Below are positions 25,108-34,065 of a stretch of DNA of 45,027 nt, piece after piece. Origin of the DNA: Verrucomicrobiota bacterium (GTDB lineage Bacteria > Verrucomicrobiota > Verrucomicrobiia > Chthoniobacterales > Chthoniobacteraceae); contig VFJQ01000060.1 in assembly GCA_009885995.1 (NCBI GenBank), positions 1 to 45,027 on the forward strand, read 5' to 3'. Made by a program: the position numbers and the translations under genes. Each line of letters starts with the position of its first letter. Positions within the stretch are counted from its first letter, which is position 1. The notes beneath the pieces were generated by a model. The model was given only the letters and a program-made list of their open reading frames with translations. It ran no database searches and was not told the DNA's origin.

Positions 25108-25578
25108 GTGTAGTCCTTGAAAAAGACACGGCTCGCCGGCGTGGTGTCACCTTCGATGCGCGAGCAGAAGAAGATGCGCAGCGTGTCGTCGTCGATGCGG
25201 TGCAGCATGGGCGAAGACACGAATTTTCCCGTAGTGATGATGCCGCCCGACGAATCGCCCGGCCCGGCTACGTCCACTCACTTCGCCGTCGCGGTGGGGT
25301 TGAGGATGTGAAAGATCGCCATGCGCGCGACCTGCCCGTCCTTGTTCTCCTCAGGCGTGGATTCGTTGCACTGATACACCGCGTAGCCGATGCCCTTCAC
25401 GATCCGCAGCGAAGCCTGGTGCGCGTAGAGCTGCGTCGTGAAGCGGCTCACGATCTGCGACTGATCGACGAAGGAGCGCGAGGACAACGCGCCGTCGGGC
25501 CGCTTGGGAGTCTCCTGCGCGTGCGCCGGAGATTCCGAGCAGACACAGGAGCAGCATGTGGCGGAATGCAGGCCTCAT
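25108..25578 (-). pseudogene. Frameshifted, stop-interrupted N-terminal remnant of a secreted sialidase/BNR-like protein
   Basis: The ATG at 25578 begins a signal peptide (MRPAFRHMLLLCLLGISGARA). The reading frame must then shift by one base near 25515-25525 to continue as QETPKRPDGALSSRSF and then FTTQLYAHQASLRIVKGIGYAVYQ. A TGA at 25278-25280 follows NPTATAK, but the same frame continues with similar quality as VDVAGPGDSSGGIITTGKFV and SPMLHRIDDDTLRIFFCSRI, so the TGA probably replaced TGG. Homology stops near FFKDYTI at about 25108, where the esterase fragment begins. The sialidase/BNR assignment is weak and from memory; the disruption itself is visible. Confidence 0.65.
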
Positions 25579-25711
25579 CGGGGCGGCGTATCGCTCCGGC
25601 CTTTCGCAGTCGCGCAGATTCTCGCGCACCCACCCGGCAAGCCGATCCTACCCGAACGTGGAAGCACCTCGCGTTGACCCGGTCCCACTCGCCGTGTTGC
25701 GATCACCGGCC

Positions 25712-26774
25712 GTGAATTTTCCCCTCCGAATCGCCACCCTCTTCTCGCTCGCCGCCTCGCTTCACGCGGAGCCGCTGCTCGTGCCGCGCATCGTCGGCGA
25801 GTGGCAGCCGCTCGATCGCGCGCTCGTCGCGCAAGAAATCGCCGAAGTGGAGCCGGGGCATTTCTATCTCTTCCGCGCGCAGACCGATCCGAAGCAGCCG
25901 GGCACGCGCGTGTATCACTCGACCGATGCGGAGGACTTCGGCTTCACCGGCAGATATGCGGACGCGCTCCACTTCATCGCCGCGCTGCCGGTGCCGGCGG
26001 TGAAGGTGGCGGCGCGCGACGGGAAGTGGTTCGCCGTCGATGGCGAGCGGGCTGCGCAGATGGAATGGAGCGCCGTGCCGACACCGACGACCGCGACTTC
26101 CCGCAAGCCGGGCACCAAGATCCGCGTGGCGCTCTACGACGACAGCGGCAGCGCAGGCAAAGGTGTCCCGACGATCTTCGAGCAGCTCGAGAAAGTGAAG
26201 GACATCGAGGTGACGAAGCTCGACGCGGACGGCATCCGCGCGGGGTTGAGCGGCTACGATGTGGTGATCTTCACCGGCGGCAGCGGCAGCAAGCAGGCGA
26301 ACACGATCGGCTTGCTCGGGCGCGAGCAGGTGCGGCGCTTCGTCGAGGCGGGCGGCGGCTACGTGGGGATCTGCGCGGGGGCGTATCTCGCGTGCGACGG
26401 TTTTTCGTGGGGTGTGAAAGTGCTCGATGCGAAGACGCCTTCGCCGAAGTGGGAGCGCGGGCACGCGGACCTCGAGATCGAAGCAACGCCCGACGGGCAG
26501 AAGACGCTCGGGCTTCCGCAGAAAAGCACGGTGATCTATCACAACGGCCCGGTGCTCGTGCCCGCGAGCAATCCCGCGATTCCCGACTATGAGCCGCTCG
26601 TCTTCTTCCGCACGGAGACGGCCAAGAATGGCAGTCCCGTCGGCACGCAGATCGATACACCGGCGATGGCGCGCGGTGCGTTCGGCAAAGGCCGCGTGAT
26701 CGCGTGCAGCCCGCATCCCGAGCAGACCGTCGGGATGGAAAGCTGGGGCGAGCACGCGGTGCGTGCAGTGACGC

Positions 26775-26782
<8 letters not shown>
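25712..26782 (+). CDS. Secreted BPL_N-domain (glutamine-amidotransferase-like) protein
   Basis: A 356-residue protein if started at the GTG at 25712, which gives a clean signal peptide (MNFPLRIATLFSLAASLHA); the longer frame from 25556 adds an Arg-rich tail antisense to the adjacent remnant. After a variable region of about 130 residues comes a class I amidotransferase-like fold of the BPL_N type: KIRVALYDDSGSAGKGV, YDVVIFTGGSGSKQA, the cysteine elbow GGGYVGICAGAYLA, and the terminal FGKGRVIACSPHPEQT. The cysteine is conserved, but the biochemical role of secreted BPL_N proteins is unknown. It overlaps the convergent oxidoreductase by 8 bp. Confidence 0.85.
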
Positions 26783-28103
<1,321 letters not shown>

Positions 28104-28211
28104 GTCGAGGTGGAGGTGTTGGTTTGGAGGCGCGGGGTTAATTCCCCGCGCGGGAACTTCTTTGCCACGCTCTGTCAGCGCGCCGGCGGAAATGCACGAC
28201 ATTTATGCAGC

Positions 28212-29294
28212 CTACGCCTGCTCGATCTCCGCCTCATTGATCGCATCGAACATCAGCCGCAACCGGCCGAAGTTGCGCTGATGCGGGCGGAGGATCAGGC
28301 GCGGCACGTCGGCGATGTCGGGCTCGTTCGCTTCCTCGGGCAGCGCACGGCCTTGCACGATGCGCCCGTCTTCGAGCAGGTCGTCGAAGTCGGCGTTGAG
28401 CTTCTCGACGGCGAACTCGCTCAGGCGGCTCTTGATCCGAATGACCATGCGCTGGCCGACCCAGCGGTAGCTGCGGTAGTTGCGGTAGAAGCGGGTGATG
28501 TGCTCGACGGCTTCGTCGATGCTCGACGCGGCGTGGAAGAGATTGAAATCGTCCGGCGAGATGAGGCCGCGGCGTTCGAGGTGATCTTCGAGGAAGCGCA
28601 GCCACGTCTTCCAATACGTCCCGCCGGGCTTGTCCACGAGCACCAGCGGCATGATGCGCGTCTTGCCGGTCTGGATGAGCGTGAGCACCTCGAAGCCTTC
28701 ATCCATCGTGCCGAAGCCGCCGGGGAAGAGCACGATCGCGTGGCTCTCTTTCACGAAGTTGAGCTTCCGGGTGAAGAAATAGTTGAAGGTGATCAGCTTC
28801 GGGTCGCCGTGGATGGTTTCATTCGCGCGCTGCTCGAAGGGCAGCCGGATGTTCAGCCCGAAGCTGTTCTCCTTCCCCGCCCCGCGCTGCGCCGCGCCCA
28901 TGATGCCATCGCCACCACCCGTGATGATCATGTAGCCGTGCGCGACCATCTTCTGCGCAAACTCGACCGCAGTCTGGTAAGCCGGATCCGTCTCCGCCGT
29001 GCGCGCGCTGCCGAAGACGCACACCTTGCGGATGCCCCGGTAGCCCGCGAAGACGCGCGCCGCGTAGCGCAGCTCATTCATCGAGCGGTTGAGCATCTTG
29101 AGATCCGCCGTCGTGATCTTGTCCTTCGCCAGCTTATAGGCGGTCATGATGAGCTGCTCGATCAGCTCGCACTCGGTGTCGCAGTCGAAGTCGGCCACCA
29201 GTTCGCGGATGCGCTGGTCGATCTCCGGGCGCCCCGTGGTCTTGCGTATCTTGCTGGGGAGCGCGTGCGTGCTGCCGGCGGTGAAGTCCTGCAT
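28212..29294 (-). CDS. LOG-family protein (lysine-decarboxylase-like Rossmann fold)
   Basis: A 360-residue protein of the large LOG-type branch. The motif GGGDGIMGAAQRGA and the motif PGGFGTMDEGFEVLTLIQTGK (PGGxGTxxE) identify the nucleotide 5'-monophosphate phosphoribohydrolase fold, annotated in cytokinin-forming enzymes and in PpnN-like enzymes. An N-terminal region of about 90 residues and a C-terminal region of about 100 residues flank the core, unlike the compact LOG proteins of about 190 residues. Substrate and physiological role are not determinable. The ATG at 29294 (MQDFTAGS) is the first start after a non-homologous upstream stretch. It is divergent from the DAHP synthase gene by 122 bp. 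Confidence 0.88.
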   Translation of the reverse strand: MQDFTAGSTHALPSKIRKTTGRPEIDQRIRELVADFDCDTECELIEQLIMTAYKLAKDKITTADLKMLNRSMNELRYAARVFAGYRGIRKVCVFGSARTAETDPAYQTAVEFAQKMVAHGYMIITGGGDGIMGAAQRGAGKENSFGLNIRLPFEQRANETIHGDPKLITFNYFFTRKLNFVKESHAIVLFPGGFGTMDEGFEVLTLIQTGKTRIMPLVLVDKPGGTYWKTWLRFLEDHLERRGLISPDDFNLFHAASSIDEAVEHITRFYRNYRSYRWVGQRMVIRIKSRLSEFAVEKLNADFDDLLEDGRIVQGRALPEEANEPDIADVPRLILRPHQRNFGRLRLMFDAINEAEIEQA

Positions 29295-29416
29295 GGGAGA
29301 GTTTCGGGAGTGGAGTTCGGAGTTGAGAGTGGGGACGCTCACGCTAGCCTGCGCGCCCCGCTGCCAAAGGGACACCCACTCGTTCCAAACTCTCAACTCC
29401 TATCTCCTGATTCCCA

Positions 29417-30433
29417 ATGATCGTCGTCATCCGTCCCGGCACACCGCGCGCACAGATCGATGAAGTCATCGCCGAGGTGCAAAAGCTCGGCTACGACCCG
29501 CGGCCCATTTTTGGCACCGAGCAGACGGTGATCGCCGCGATCGGCGACGAGCGCACGCATCACACGCTGGAGTCGCTGACGGTGATGCCACAGGTGGAGC
29601 GGGTGCTGCCGGTGCAGAAGAAGCACAAGCTCGTGAGCCGCGAGTCGCACCCGGCAAACTCGACGGTGAACGTGGACGGGGTCGTGATCGGCGGGGAGAA
29701 ATTCTGCGTCATGGCCGGGCCGTGCTCGGTGGAAAGCGAGGAGCAACTCATGACGACCGCCGAGGCCGTGAAAGCCGCGGGCGCGACGATCCTGCGCGGC
29801 GGCGCCTACAAGCCGCGCACGTCGCCCTACGAGTTCCAGGGGCTCGGCAAAGACGGACTCGCGCTGCTCGCCAAGGCGAAGGAGCGCACCGGCTTGAAGA
29901 TCATCACCGAACTGCTCAGTGAGAACCACGTCGAGCACGTCGCGGAAGTCGCGGACATCTTCCAGATCGGCGCACGCAACGCGCAGAACTTCCAACTCAT
30001 CATCGCCGCCGCGAAGACCGGCAAGCCCGTGATGCTCAAGCGTGGCCTCAGCGAGCGCATCGACGAATGGCTGCTCGCCGGCGAATACCTCCTCGCCCAC
30101 GGCAACGCGAACCTCATGTTCTGCGAGCGCGGCATCCGCACCTTCGAGACCTACACGCGCAACACGCTCGATCTCGCGGCGGTGGCGATCGTGAAAAAGG
30201 AATCGCACCTGCCAATCATCGTCGATCCGAGCCAGGGCTGCGGGCGCGCGGATCTCGTGCGGATGATGTGCCGCGGCGCGGTCGCGCTCGGTGCGGATGG
30301 ATTGCTGATCGAGGTGCACCCGAATCCCGCCGAGGCGCTCAGCGACGGCCAGCAGCAGATCGACTTCGCCGGCTTCGGGAAGCTTATGGCCGAGTTGAAG
30401 CCCTTCCTCGCCGCCGCCGGGCGGACGCTGTGA
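29417..30433 (+). CDS. aroF: 3-deoxy-7-phosphoheptulonate synthase, AroF/AroG type Ibeta
   Basis: A 338-residue DAHP synthase, the first enzyme of the shikimate pathway, condensing phosphoenolpyruvate and erythrose 4-phosphate. The first 70 residues (MIVVIRPGTPRAQIDEVIAEV) form a ferredoxin-like regulatory domain, as in Thermotoga-type enzymes. The TIM barrel has AGPCSVES, RGGAYKPRTSPYEFQG, the metal Cys in that AGPC block, VDPSQGCGRADLV and the terminal GADGLLIEVHPNP. The domain layout suggests allosteric control by an aromatic amino acid (inference). The stop overlaps the GTG start of the following gene by 3 bases (GTGA), so the next gene is probably translationally coupled. Confidence 0.95.
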   Translation: MIVVIRPGTPRAQIDEVIAEVQKLGYDPRPIFGTEQTVIAAIGDERTHHTLESLTVMPQVERVLPVQKKHKLVSRESHPANSTVNVDGVVIGGEKFCVMAGPCSVESEEQLMTTAEAVKAAGATILRGGAYKPRTSPYEFQGLGKDGLALLAKAKERTGLKIITELLSENHVEHVAEVADIFQIGARNAQNFQLIIAAAKTGKPVMLKRGLSERIDEWLLAGEYLLAHGNANLMFCERGIRTFETYTRNTLDLAAVAIVKKESHLPIIVDPSQGCGRADLVRMMCRGAVALGADGLLIEVHPNPAEALSDGQQQIDFAGFGKLMAELKPFLAAAGRTL

Positions 30434-33036
30434 CACAGACGCCCGAGGTTTTTCCACCGATCCGCGTCCGCTCGAAGTTTTTCCACGACGGCGAGCGCAA
30501 GTGGTTCCTCAAAGGCGTCACGTATGGGCCGTTCAAGCCGAATGCTGACGGCGACCTGATCTCCACGCCGGAGCGAGCGCGCGAAGACTTCGCCCTGGTT
30601 CGCGAACTCGGCGTGAACCTCATCCGCGTCTATCACGTCCCGCCGCGCTGGCTGCTCGACCTCGCCGCGGAACACGGGCTGCGCGTGCTCATCTCGATCC
30701 CGTGGACGCAGCACGTCGAGTTTCTCAACTCCGGCTCGCTCAAGCGGCAGATCACCGAGGTCATCCGCGCCGCCGTCGCGAAGAACGCCGGGCATCCCGC
30801 GATCTTCGGCTACTTCGTCGGCAACGAAGTCCCAACCACGATGGTCCGCTGGCTCGGCGCACAGCGCGTCGTCGAGTTCCTCGAGAAGCTCATCGACATC
30901 GCCCGCGCCACCGATCCACGGCCCCTTTATAGTTACGCGAGCTACCCGCCGACGGAGTATCTGCTGCCAGCGAACGTCGATTTCTACAGCTTCAACGTCT
31001 ATCTCGAGCGCCGGCCCGACTTCGAGCGCTACGTCGCACGGTTGCAAAATCTCGCGGAGGACAAGCCGATGATCCTCGGCGAGTTCGGCCTCGACACGAT
31101 GCGCAATGGCGAGGACCGCCAGGCCGAGATCCTCGACTGGCATCTCGACGTGGTCGTGAAGGGCGGCGCCGCGGGAACGATCTTTTTCGCGTGGACCGAC
31201 GAATGGTTCACCGGCGGCGCGGAGATCGAGGACTGGCAGTTCGGACTCGTGAAGCGCGACCGAAAGCCGAAGAAAGCGTTCGGCGTGCTGCGCGACAAAC
31301 TCACCGCCGAATCGATCACCGAGCGCATCCCGCTCCCGAAGTATCCGAAGGTCAGCGTGATCGTGTGCAGCTACAACGGCGGCAAGACGCTCGGCGATTG
31401 CCTGCGCGCACTCGATCGCGTGCGCTATCCCGACTTCGAGATCGTGCTCGTCGATGACGGCTCGAAGGACGACACACAGCACATCGTGAAGGACTGGCTG
31501 AAAGAGCGCGGCAGCGACGCGGCGCACTACGTGATCACGCACGGCACGCAGATCATCGAGGGCAAGCCGTCGCTCATCTCCATCACCCAGCCGAACATGG
31601 GCTTGAGCTTCGCGCGCAATGCCGGCGCGGCCGCCGCGCGCGGCGAAATTTTCGCCTACACGGACTCGGACTGCATGCCCGATCCCGACTGGCTCTACTA
31701 CCTCGTCGGCACGCTCATCAGCGGCGACTACGCGGGCGTCGGCGGGCCGAACATCTCGCCGCCCGCGGTGAACTGGATTCAAGCCGCCGTCTCCGCCGCG
31801 CCCGGCGGACCGAGCCACGTGCTGCTCACCGATGTCGTCGCGGAGCACGTGCCCGGCTGCAACATGGCGTTCTGGCGTTGGGCGTTCGAGCAGACCGGCG
31901 GCTTCGACATCGAGTATCGCAAGGCCGGCGACGACGTGGACTTCTGCTGGCGGCTGCAATCGAATGGCGGCGTCGTCGCGTTCAGCCCGAGCGCGATCGT
32001 GTGGCACTACCGCCGCTTCACGTTGAAAGCATTCCGCTCTCAGCAGGAAGGCTACGGCGAAGCGGAGGCGATGTTGCGGTTCAAGCATCTCATCTTTTTC
32101 GGCCCGACCGGGCAGGCGAAATGGAAAGGCCAGATCTACGGCGCGCCGCGGTTCATGTGGCTCTTCAACAAGCCGATCATCTACCACGGCGTCTTCGGTC
32201 AGGGCCTGTTTCAAAGCATCTACCAACCGTCGCCGAGCGCGCTCGCGGGCTACCTCGCGTGCATCGAGTGGGTCGCCCTCACCGCCTTCGTCGCCGTGCT
32301 CAGTGTCTCGTTCGAGCAGCTCCGCATCGTGCCGTATCTCATGCTGCTCGGCACGATCACCGTCGCGCTCAGCTTCATGGCCGGCGCGAAGATCGAGCCG
32401 AAGTTCGACACCATCCCCGCGCGCCTGCTCGTCGGCTTCCTCGCCTTCACGCAGCCGCTCAGCCGCGGCTGGGCGCGCTACTTCACGTGGCTGAAGTTCA
32501 AGCGCACGCCGGGCTCGGTCATCAGCTCGCACGAGGTCGCTCTGCCCGCCGAGGCGCAACGCGGCAGCAAAACGCGCCTGGATTTCTGGAATGAAACCGG
32601 CGCCGGTCGCGAGCGACTGCTCGAGGAAATTTTCACACTGCTCGAACTCGAAGGCTGGCGCTACTCCGCCGACACCGGCTGGAAAAACTGGGACGTGCTC
32701 ATCTACGGCAACCTGTGGTGGAGCGTCCGCGTCGCGACCGTGACCGAATACCATGGTGGTCCGAAGTGCCTCACCCGCGTCCGCCTCAGCACGAAGATGG
32801 TCGCGACCACGTTCGTCGTGAGCGCCATCCTCACCATCGGCCTGCTCTACCGCTGGGCCTCGCACGGACACGTCGAGCTCTGGCTGCTCGCGCCGTATCT
32901 CGCGATCGTCGGCTCGCTCGCCTGGCGCGCGTGGCGGCTGAAGGCGCGCGTCGTCGAACTCATCCTCGCCGCCGCCCTCCGCTGCGAACTCACGCGCGTG
33001 AGCGGCGAGCGCGCGAAACCGAAGGCGGCAAAGTGA
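30430..33036 (+). CDS. Glycoside hydrolase (TIM-barrel) - GT2 glycosyltransferase fusion membrane protein
   Basis: An 868-residue bifunctional-looking protein starting at GTG 30430, inside the aroF stop. Residues about 15-300 are a glycoside-hydrolase barrel of the GH2/GH5-like clan A type: GNEVPTT (Glu133, acid/base) and ILGEFGLDT (Glu218, nucleophile). Residues about 307-560 are a GT2 domain: VSVIVCSYNGGKTL, IVLVDDGSKDDT, a DSDCMPD metal-binding motif and an NMAFWRW-ADD region. Four hydrophobic helices lie in the C-terminal third (for example ACIEWVALTAFVAVLSV and FVVSAILTIGLLY). This order recalls processive beta-glucan synthesis proteins with an attached glucanase domain. The polymer made is unknown. 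It is coupled to queA by GTGA. Confidence 0.9.
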   Translation: MTQTPEVFPPIRVRSKFFHDGERKWFLKGVTYGPFKPNADGDLISTPERAREDFALVRELGVNLIRVYHVPPRWLLDLAAEHGLRVLISIPWTQHVEFLNSGSLKRQITEVIRAAVAKNAGHPAIFGYFVGNEVPTTMVRWLGAQRVVEFLEKLIDIARATDPRPLYSYASYPPTEYLLPANVDFYSFNVYLERRPDFERYVARLQNLAEDKPMILGEFGLDTMRNGEDRQAEILDWHLDVVVKGGAAGTIFFAWTDEWFTGGAEIEDWQFGLVKRDRKPKKAFGVLRDKLTAESITERIPLPKYPKVSVIVCSYNGGKTLGDCLRALDRVRYPDFEIVLVDDGSKDDTQHIVKDWLKERGSDAAHYVITHGTQIIEGKPSLISITQPNMGLSFARNAGAAAARGEIFAYTDSDCMPDPDWLYYLVGTLISGDYAGVGGPNISPPAVNWIQAAVSAAPGGPSHVLLTDVVAEHVPGCNMAFWRWAFEQTGGFDIEYRKAGDDVDFCWRLQSNGGVVAFSPSAIVWHYRRFTLKAFRSQQEGYGEAEAMLRFKHLIFFGPTGQAKWKGQIYGAPRFMWLFNKPIIYHGVFGQGLFQSIYQPSPSALAGYLACIEWVALTAFVAVLSVSFEQLRIVPYLMLLGTITVALSFMAGAKIEPKFDTIPARLLVGFLAFTQPLSRGWARYFTWLKFKRTPGSVISSHEVALPAEAQRGSKTRLDFWNETGAGRERLLEEIFTLLELEGWRYSADTGWKNWDVLIYGNLWWSVRVATVTEYHGGPKCLTRVRLSTKMVATTFVVSAILTIGLLYRWASHGHVELWLLAPYLAIVGSLAWRAWRLKARVVELILAAALRCELTRVSGERAKPKAAK

Positions 33037-34004
33037 GCCTGCTTACGAGCGACTACGACTACCCGCTGCCGGAGGGGCTGATCGCCCGGCATCCCCTGCC
33101 CCGGCGCGACGCGTCGCGGATGATGGTGCTGCACCGCGCGGAGCAGCGCATCGAGCATCGCGCATTCGCGGACTTCGAGGAGTTCGTGCGCGAGGGCGAT
33201 CTGGTCGTGCTCAACGACACGCGGGTGATCCCGGCCAGAGTCTTCACCGACGACGGACGTGTCGAACTTCTCTTCCTCGAAGAGGTCGCAGCGAATACTT
33301 GGAAGTGCCTCGTGAAGCCCGGGCGGCGGATGAAACTCGGCGGGAGCACGAGCGTCGGCGGCGTGTGGGGTGATGTGCGCGAGATTCTGCCGGAAGGCGA
33401 ACGCGTGATCGCGTTCGACGCGCCGGTGGATCTCGAACGCGCGGGTGTGATGCCGCTGCCGCCGTATCTCCATCGCGATGCCGAGGCGGACGACACCGAG
33501 CGCTACCAGACCGTCTTCGCCAACACGCCGGGCGCGATCGCCGCGCCGACGGCTGGGCTACACTTCACGCCGGAGCTGCTCGCGCGAGTGCCGCACGCAT
33601 TCGTCACGCTGCACGTCGGGGTCGGCACGTTTCGCCCGGTGCAGGTCGATGACCTCGCGCAGCACCGCATGCACGCGGAGCGCTTCGACGTGAGCGAGGA
33701 GACCGCCGCGCGAGTGAACGCCGCGCAACGCGTGATCGCCATCGGCACGACGACCACCCGCGTGCTCGAGTCGCTCGGTCGCCCGCTCCACGCCGCGAGC
33801 GGGAGCACGGACATCTTCATCTACCCGCCCTATGAATTCCGCGCCGTGGATGTGCTGCTCACCAATTTTCATCTCCCGAAATCCACGCTGCTGATGCTCG
33901 TGAGCGCATTCGCCGGACGCGAGTTCGTGCTGCGCGCCTACGAGGAGGCGGTGCGCGAGCGCTACCGCTTTTTCAGCTACGGCGACTGCATGCTGATCGT
34001 GTGA
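33033..34004 (+). CDS. queA: S-adenosylmethionine:tRNA ribosyltransferase-isomerase QueA
   Basis: A 323-residue QueA, which transfers the ribosyl group of S-adenosylmethionine to 7-deazaguanine in tRNA during queuosine synthesis. Clear blocks are YDYPLPEGLIARHPLPRRDASRM at the start, DLVVLNDTRVIPARVF, APTAGLHFTPELL, HVGVGTFRPVQVDD and the C-terminal LLTNFHLPKSTLLMLVSAFAG. The GTG at 33033 overlaps the preceding stop and gives the normal N-terminus; the frame runs further upstream, but antisense-like. Length is near the family norm of 340-350. It ends the three-gene coupled unit with aroF and the GH-GT2 gene. Confidence 0.96.
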   Translation: MSLLTSDYDYPLPEGLIARHPLPRRDASRMMVLHRAEQRIEHRAFADFEEFVREGDLVVLNDTRVIPARVFTDDGRVELLFLEEVAANTWKCLVKPGRRMKLGGSTSVGGVWGDVREILPEGERVIAFDAPVDLERAGVMPLPPYLHRDAEADDTERYQTVFANTPGAIAAPTAGLHFTPELLARVPHAFVTLHVGVGTFRPVQVDDLAQHRMHAERFDVSEETAARVNAAQRVIAIGTTTTRVLESLGRPLHAASGSTDIFIYPPYEFRAVDVLLTNFHLPKSTLLMLVSAFAGREFVLRAYEEAVRERYRFFSYGDCMLIV

Positions 34005-34010
34005 AGACCG

Positions 34011-34063
34011 GTAGGGGCGGCTGTCCCCAGCCGTCCGCGGCCCGCTGAGACAGCGGGCCCTAC
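34011..34063. repeat. GTAG-type REP doublet between queA and the Sel1 kinase gene
   Basis: The left unit is GTAG, GGGCGGCTG, TCC(C), CAGCCGTCC (34011-34036, one G-T pair). The right unit, on the minus strand, is GTAG, GGCCCGCTG, TCT, CAGCGGGCC (34039-34063). The spacer is 2 nt. It fills almost the whole 61-bp gap between the convergent stops and could also terminate transcription from both sides. Confidence 0.85.
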
Positions 34064-34065
34064 CT

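Noticed and set aside
25556..25711. An upstream ATG extension of the BPL_N protein.
   Set aside because: It adds an Arg/Ser-rich tail antisense to the neighbouring remnant and would bury the signal peptide. The GTG at 25712 is better.
30151..32871. A 906-codon minus-strand open frame.
   Set aside because: It is antisense to the GH-GT2 fusion gene, whose catalytic motifs are clear. The predicted protein is Arg/Ala/Glu/His-rich with no motif.
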